The notes beneath the pieces are model-generated. The model was not told the DNA's origin and made no database searches. It was given only the letters and a program-made list of their open reading frames with translations. The position numbers and the translations under genes are program-made. From contig JADJXE010000001.1 in the NCBI GenBank assembly GCA_016716005.1, forward strand, positions 1,067,001-1,131,000: a DNA stretch of 64,000 nt, read 5' to 3'. The stretch is from Acidimicrobiales bacterium. GTDB taxonomy: Bacteria > Actinomycetota > Acidimicrobiia > Acidimicrobiales > JADJXE01. Positions 59,798 through 64,000 of the stretch are shown here, one piece after another (within the stretch, counting starts at the first letter, position 1; each line of letters opens with the position of its first letter).

Positions 59798-61531
59798 CTA
59801 GAGCACCGTGACCGTGCCGTTGGTGCCGTCGACCCGCACCCACGCCCCGTCCGGGATGGTGCGGGTGGCCGCTGTGGCCGACACGACGCAGGGGATGCCC
59901 AGCTCGCGGCTCACGATCACCGCATGGCTCACCAGCGCGCCGACGTCGACCACCACGGCCGCGGCCGGCACGAACAGCGGCGTCCACGCCGGATCGGTGA
60001 GGGGCGCCACCAACACGTCGCCGGGCTCGAGCGCCGACGGGTCGGCCGGATCCAGCACCACCCGGGCCCGGCCCTCGGCCACGCCCGGGCAGCCGGCCAT
60101 GCCCTGGATCGTGCCCCCGGCGGCCAGCGGGGGGAGCACCGACGCCGAGCGCCGCTGCCACCGCGTCAGGGGGGGCACCACGCCGTTGACGATGAAGGGC
60201 GGCTCGAGGTCGAACAGCTCGAGGTACTGCCGCTCGCGGTCGGCCACCGTGGCCGTGAGCGCCCCTGCGCCGGCCACGAACTCGTCGACCTCGGCGTCGA
60301 GCAGCATGCAGATCTGCTGCGGGCTCGCCAGGTAGCCGGCCTGATGGGCCCGCCGGCCGAGCTCCCACACCGCCATCCGCACCTCGTGGATGACCTTGAT
60401 GATCGTGGTCTTGGCCCGCTCGCGCCCGGCCAGGAACAGGTGGGAGGAGCGGAGTGCGGCCTCGAACTGGGCCGCCGCCTCGGGCACACCGGCCAGGGCG
60501 GCGCGCACGCCCTCGGTGGCCTGCTCTCGATCGATCACCAGCCGGTCGTGGCGGGCCTGGGGCGACTCGACGTCGGGGGCCAGGCGCATGCGGTCGATGG
60601 CCGCGAGGGCCAGCTCCGGCCTGGTCTCCCAGGTGTGCGAGCGGATGTCCCATTCGTTCGGGCCGCGCGACCCGAACCGCTCCAGGAAGGAGTCGAACGA
60701 GGAGAGGAAGGCGCCGGCCTCCGCGGTGCCGAGGGCCGCGATGCGGGCGGGCAGGGCGTCGATCCCCTCGTCGAAGGTGGCTCCCAGCTCCGGGGACGAC
60801 GCCACCTTGCGCCCGAGGTCCCACATCGTCCACGAGGGAGCGGCCGAGTCGACATCGCCGATCCCGGCCACCAGGCGCACCGGCAGGGTGGGATCGCCGA
60901 CGGCGGCGGCGACCGCGGCCAGCGCCCCCGGACCGATCGAGGCCGCCGCCGTCACCCTGAGGTGCCGCTCGAAGAGGCGCCGCACCAACGGCACGAACCC
61001 ACGGGCCCGCTGCACCAGCTCGACGTCGGTGAGGCGGGCCAGGTCGGGGCGCTCGATCCGCGCCCGATCGCCCTGGCTGCGGTCGTCGCGCAGCTCCGGC
61101 AGGTCGTCGGCGGTCAGGACCCACGCCAGGGTCTCGGCCACGCGGGCCGTCGCCTCGGGCTTCTCGTCGTCCGGACGGGGCACGTAGGGCGGCACGTCGG
61201 GGTGGTCGCCGAAGTACGTGGCGTCGATGAGCTCGGGGCTCATGCCCGGGGCCCGCACGCCGAACACCCTGGCCGTCGACGCGTCGATGTACAGGTAGCC
61301 GCCGAACGAGCCGACCACCTCCGGGTGGACCTCGTCGAGCTCGTCGGGGTCGAAGGTCCCGAAGGAGATGTTGGCGTCGCGCCAGCCCAGCAGCACACCG
61401 GGCTCCCACACCAACGTCCAGCCGAGCGGGCTCGCCGGCTCGGGGAGCACCTCGCCGGCGTTGGCCCGGGTGTAGACGGGGAACCGCGGGCTGGGCTCCC
61501 AATCGGTGATCCAACGGTCGGGCAGGGTCAC
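59798..61531 (-). CDS. PEP-utilizing (swivelling His) domain protein without ATP-grasp
   Basis: A 577-residue protein. The C-terminal about 90 residues are the phosphohistidine swivel domain of PEP synthase/PPDK-type enzymes, with His536 in GALVSHAVIVSRELGIPCVV. The first 480 residues form a large helical substrate-type region (as in the middle part of rifampin phosphotransferase or phenylphosphate synthase), but no ATP-grasp nucleotide domain is present. A partner kinase domain would be needed for phosphotransfer, and none is in the window. GTG 61531 follows GGAGG. Lies between a shortened copy of itself and a CoA-transferase gene. Confidence 0.82.
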   Translation of the reverse strand: MTLPDRWITDWEPSPRFPVYTRANAGEVLPEPASPLGWTLVWEPGVLLGWRDANISFGTFDPDELDEVHPEVVGSFGGYLYIDASTARVFGVRAPGMSPELIDATYFGDHPDVPPYVPRPDDEKPEATARVAETLAWVLTADDLPELRDDRSQGDRARIERPDLARLTDVELVQRARGFVPLVRRLFERHLRVTAAASIGPGALAAVAAAVGDPTLPVRLVAGIGDVDSAAPSWTMWDLGRKVASSPELGATFDEGIDALPARIAALGTAEAGAFLSSFDSFLERFGSRGPNEWDIRSHTWETRPELALAAIDRMRLAPDVESPQARHDRLVIDREQATEGVRAALAGVPEAAAQFEAALRSSHLFLAGRERAKTTIIKVIHEVRMAVWELGRRAHQAGYLASPQQICMLLDAEVDEFVAGAGALTATVADRERQYLELFDLEPPFIVNGVVPPLTRWQRRSASVLPPLAAGGTIQGMAGCPGVAEGRARVVLDPADPSALEPGDVLVAPLTDPAWTPLFVPAAAVVVDVGALVSHAVIVSRELGIPCVVSATAATRTIPDGAWVRVDGTNGTVTVL

Positions 61532-61544
61532 GGGATCCTCCAGG

Positions 61545-61802
61545 TCAGGCGATGGTCACGGTGCCGTTGGTCCCGTCGACGGTGACGGTGGCCCCGTCGG
61601 CGATGCGGCGGGTGGCGTCGGTGACGGAGACGACGCACGGGATGCCGAGCGCGCGGCTCACGATCACGGCGCTCGCGGTGACCGAGCTCGCGGTGACCGA
61701 TCTCGCGGTGACCGGCTCCGGGTCGAACCCGCCGATGTCCCCCCGCGTGGAGATCGGGTACCGCTCGCTCGGTGGGTTGTCGCAGATCCACCCCTGGGGC
61801 AT
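61545..61802 (-). CDS. 85-residue internally deleted copy of the PEP-utilizing protein
   Basis: Residues 1-30 (WICDNPPSERYPISTRGDIGG) align with the N-terminus of the adjacent 577-residue protein (WITDWEPSPRFPVYTRANAGE), and residues 44-85 (SAVIVSRALGIPCVV ... VDGTNGTVTIA) align with its last 42. Everything between is gone, replaced by a VTARS/VTASS/VTAS repeat, and the phosphohistidine is Ser44. It cannot carry phosphate. A strong GGGGAGG ribosome site precedes ATG 61802, so it may still be translated; it could be a relic or a small interaction partner. Confidence 0.7.
   Translation of the reverse strand: MPQGWICDNPPSERYPISTRGDIGGFDPEPVTARSVTASSVTASAVIVSRALGIPCVVSVTDATRRIADGATVTVDGTNGTVTIA
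61672..61716. repeat. 15-bp tandem repeat in the mini-PEP gene
   Basis: CTCGCGGTGACCGAG-type unit three times (61672, 61687, 61702) with last-base changes, at the junction of the internal deletion. Confidence 0.85.
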
Positions 61803-61855
61803 GGTCACCTCCCCTGCGCCCACCGTCCGGCACCCCCGCAGCCGGGGCCGCGGGC

Positions 61856-61861
61856 ACAGTA
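61856..61861 (-). promoter_or_regulatory. putative -10 for the PEP-CoA-transferase operon
   Basis: TACTGT on the minus strand, about 54 nt before ATG 61802; the leader can form a CCCC-GGCTGC-GGGG hairpin. Confidence 0.35.
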
Positions 61862-61917
61862 GCGGGGGAGATGCCCCGGTGCCGCCCGGCCGCGGTGGGG
61901 TCCCGCCCGGTTCCCGG

Positions 61918-61923
61918 TACCGT
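61918..61923 (+). promoter_or_regulatory. putative leaderless -10 box (second ABC1 kinase)
   Basis: TACCGT ends 7 nt before GTG 61931, which favours that start over GTG 61997. Confidence 0.5.
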
Positions 61924-61930
61924 CCAGCCG

Positions 61931-63607
61931 GTGCGACAATCGCCCGATGCGCCGCCTGGTTCCGGCCCCGGCCCCGGCCCCGGTAGCGCCGCGGCCGTGA
62001 CCGCCCCGACCGACGTCACCTGGGGAGCCTTCTCCGACGAGCCGCCCTGGGTCCTCGACCGCGACGGCCTCACCTGGCGGCGCGGTCTCGATCAGGTGCG
62101 CGCCGCCACCCGGGGCGAGGTCCCCGAGCTGACGCGACCCCGCCGCCTGCCACCGGGCCTGCGGGTCGTGCGGGTTGCCGCCGACCTGGGCGGTGCCGTC
62201 GCGGCATGGTGGGCCATCGACCGCCGCCACGGGCGCGACGCCTCGCGAGCCGGGGTGTCGCGGCGCCTCCGCCGGGCGGCCGAGCGCCTCGGCCCCACCT
62301 ACATCAAGCTGGGGCAGATCATCTCGTCCGGCGAGGGGCTCTTCCCGGAGGAGCTGGTCGCCGAGTTCCGGCTGTGCCGCGACCAGGTTCCGGCCGAGCC
62401 CTTCTCCGTCGTCCGGTCGCTGGTCGAGGCCGACCTGGCCCGGCCGCTCGAGGCGGTGTTCTCGAGCTTCAACCCCACCCCGCTGGCCGCGGCCTCGATC
62501 GCCCAGGTGCACGAGGCCGTCCTCCGCACCGACATCGCCGACGGCGCCGGCCGCGACGTGGTCGTGAAGGTGCAGCGCCCCGACATCGGCCGCACCGTGC
62601 GCGCCGACCTGCGGGCCATGTCGTGGGTGGCCCCGTTCCTCGTCGGCCGCATCCCGATCGCCGCCCTGGCGAACCCGCCGGCGCTGGTCGAGGTGTTCGC
62701 GGAGACCATCGTCGAGGAGCTCGACTTCCGACTCGAGGCCGAGAACATGCTCGACCTGGCCGCGGTGCTCGCCGAGCTGGGCCAGCGGGGGTACGTGATC
62801 CCCCGGCCCCACCCGCAGCTGGTCACGCGGCGGGTGCTGGTGATGGAGCGCCTCGACGGCTTCGCCTTCGACGACGTGGCCGGCATGCGAGAGGCCGGCG
62901 TCGACACCGCTGCCGTGGTCCGCACCGGGATGGTCGCCTTCCTGGAGGGCGCCCTGCTCTACGGGGTCTTCCACGGTGACCTCCACGGCGGGAACCTGTT
63001 CGTGCGGCCGGACGGACGCACCGCGCTGCTCGACTTCGGGATCACCGGTCGGCTGGACGAGCCCCGCCGGCTCGCCTTCCTGCGCCTGCTGGTGGGCGGC
63101 ACGGTGAACGACGTCTCGGGCCAGCTCGCGGCGCTCCGCGACCTGGGGGCGCTGCCGGCCGACACCGACCTCGACGCGGTCATCCGCGACCTGCGCCTCG
63201 ACCAGGCCTCGGTCGACCCCACCACCCTCACCCCCGAGGAGCTGGTCTCCGAGATCCAGCGCACCGTGAAGGCCCTGCTCGGCTACGGCGCCCGGATGCC
63301 CAAGGAGCTCATGCTCTTCGTCAAGAACATGGTCTTCCTCGACGGTGCCATCGCCACCCTCGCCCCCGAGATCGACCTGTTCGCCGAGATCGCCGAGATC
63401 TCGACGCACTTCGCCACGACCCACGCCGACCGGCTGGCGCGCGACATCGGGGTGGAGGTCGACGCCACCGCCATCGACCTGTCGGGCATGAAGGCCAGCT
63501 TCGGCGTCGACCCGTCGACCGAGCGGCTCACGTACCGGGAGCTGCAGGCTCGCCGGGACCTCATCAACAGGCGCCTGCGCGAGCACGGCCGCACCCTCAG
63601 GACCTGA
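61931..63607 (+). CDS. ABC1/UbiB-family atypical kinase (second copy)
   Basis: A 558-residue UbiB/ABC1 protein. Motifs: KxGQ in YIKLGQIISSGEGLFP, nucleotide loop AAASIAQVHEA, ATP lysine in VVVKVQRPD, EELDFRLEAENM, HGDLHGGN (catalytic loop) and LDFGITG. The first about 30 residues are Gly/Pro-rich if GTG 61931 is used; GTG 61997 would drop them. It differs from the copy at 4719 (HADPHPGN), so the two belong to separate subgroups. nucS follows after 8 bp. Confidence 0.9.
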   Translation: MRQSPDAPPGSGPGPGPGSAAAVTAPTDVTWGAFSDEPPWVLDRDGLTWRRGLDQVRAATRGEVPELTRPRRLPPGLRVVRVAADLGGAVAAWWAIDRRHGRDASRAGVSRRLRRAAERLGPTYIKLGQIISSGEGLFPEELVAEFRLCRDQVPAEPFSVVRSLVEADLARPLEAVFSSFNPTPLAAASIAQVHEAVLRTDIADGAGRDVVVKVQRPDIGRTVRADLRAMSWVAPFLVGRIPIAALANPPALVEVFAETIVEELDFRLEAENMLDLAAVLAELGQRGYVIPRPHPQLVTRRVLVMERLDGFAFDDVAGMREAGVDTAAVVRTGMVAFLEGALLYGVFHGDLHGGNLFVRPDGRTALLDFGITGRLDEPRRLAFLRLLVGGTVNDVSGQLAALRDLGALPADTDLDAVIRDLRLDQASVDPTTLTPEELVSEIQRTVKALLGYGARMPKELMLFVKNMVFLDGAIATLAPEIDLFAEIAEISTHFATTHADRLARDIGVEVDATAIDLSGMKASFGVDPSTERLTYRELQARRDLINRRLREHGRTLRT

Positions 63608-63615
63608 GGGCCCGG

Positions 63616-64000
63616 GTGCGCCTGCTGATCGCCGACTGCTCGGTCGACTACGAGGGTCGCCTCACCGCCCACCTGCCGCGGGCCGTCCGGCTCATCATGG
63701 TGAAGGCCGACGGATGCGTCGCCGTGCACGCCGACGGCGGCGCCTACAAGCCGCTGAACTGGATGAACGCACCCAACCACCTCGAGCAGGACGACGGGCG
63801 GTGGACCGTCACCAACCCGAGGGGCGAGCGCCTCGTCATCACCCTCCACGAGGTCCTGACCGACTCGAGCCACCACCTGGGCGCCGACCCCGGCCTCCGC
63901 AAGGACGGCGTTGAGGCGCACCTGCAGGAGCTGCTCGCCGAGCGGCCCGAGGTGATGGGTCCGGGCGTCACCCTGGTGCGCCGCGAGTACCCCACCGACA
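63616..64000 (+). CDS. nucS: endonuclease NucS (5' part, runs off the window)
   Basis: The first 128 codons of NucS/EndoMS, the mismatch-specific endonuclease used by Actinobacteria in place of MutS-MutL. VRLLIADCSVDYEGRLTAHLP, VKADGCVAVHADGGAYKPLNWMNAPN and the HLQELLAERPEVMGPGVTLVRREYPT segment match the N-terminal DNA-binding/dimer domain. The catalytic RecB-like C-terminal half is beyond the window end. The 8-bp gap after the ABC1 gene suggests co-transcription. Confidence 0.93.
   Translation, partial: MRLLIADCSVDYEGRLTAHLPRAVRLIMVKADGCVAVHADGGAYKPLNWMNAPNHLEQDDGRWTVTNPRGERLVITLHEVLTDSSHHLGADPGLRKDGVEAHLQELLAERPEVMGPGVTLVRREYPTD

Overview
The window is a chromosomal segment of a very GC-rich actinobacterium. 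The gene set (Kgd-type 2-oxoglutarate decarboxylase, CysQ close to the mycobacterial form, HRDC-type UvrD2, NucS, a SepIVA-like coiled-coil protein, an F420-type LLM oxidoreductase, DUF2505, DUF1876, a PIG-L deacetylase) points to Actinobacteria. The overall mix looks most like an Acidimicrobiia member; that class assignment is inference. No rRNA, tRNA, CRISPR array or intact insertion sequence was found. Coding density is high, with many 1- or 4-base start/stop overlaps (GTGA, ATGA, TGATG).

Layout. 1-10 kb: housekeeping. A minus-strand run holds rsmD, coaD, a SepIVA-like gene, DUF177, rpmF, plsX and acpP; a second minus-strand pair is the DAK2 kinase gene and recG; an enoyl-CoA hydratase/zinc-ribbon/ABC1-kinase trio lies on the plus strand. 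10-13 kb: rpmB, a cold-shock-like gene coupled to pckG, and hsp20. 13-22 kb: mixed metabolism (two alcohol dehydrogenase-type enzymes, a MhuD-like heme monooxygenase, HAD phosphatase, PIG-L deacetylase, alpha-methylacyl-CoA racemase, a divergent hydrolase/LLM pair around a palindromic operator). 22-26 kb: a GH1-galT-galK operon. 26-29 kb: a metal-receptor protein, PH/SHOCT membrane protein, deformylase, ACT protein and small zincin. 29-36 kb: uvrD2, DUF2505, an orphan sigma-region-4 protein, a PaaI/xth pair and a NYN-S1 protein with a histone-H1-like tail. 36-40 kb: M20 peptidase, HAD phosphatase and a two-component system.

39.8-41.9 kb is the only accessory-looking stretch. It holds a decayed ParB/DNA-methyltransferase gene beside short direct repeats, a lower-GC lipoprotein gene, a WhiB-like remnant and a pair of imperfect 50-bp repeats. 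41.9-46.6 kb is an HtrA-MoxR-DUF58-vWA operon. 46.6-57.7 kb holds kgd, YceI, an ABC-F ATPase, a site-2 protease, a phosphoribosyltransferase-hydrolase fusion and cysQ. 57.7-64 kb holds a second enoyl-CoA hydratase, a CoA-transferase, a PEP-utilizing enzyme with no ATP-grasp domain plus an internally deleted 85-residue copy of itself, a second ABC1 kinase and the start of nucS.

A recurrent feature is a TANNNT hexamer ending 6-8 nt before the start codon of many first-in-operon genes, on both strands. This is the spacing expected for a -10 box of a leaderless transcript, and it was used to choose several start codons.
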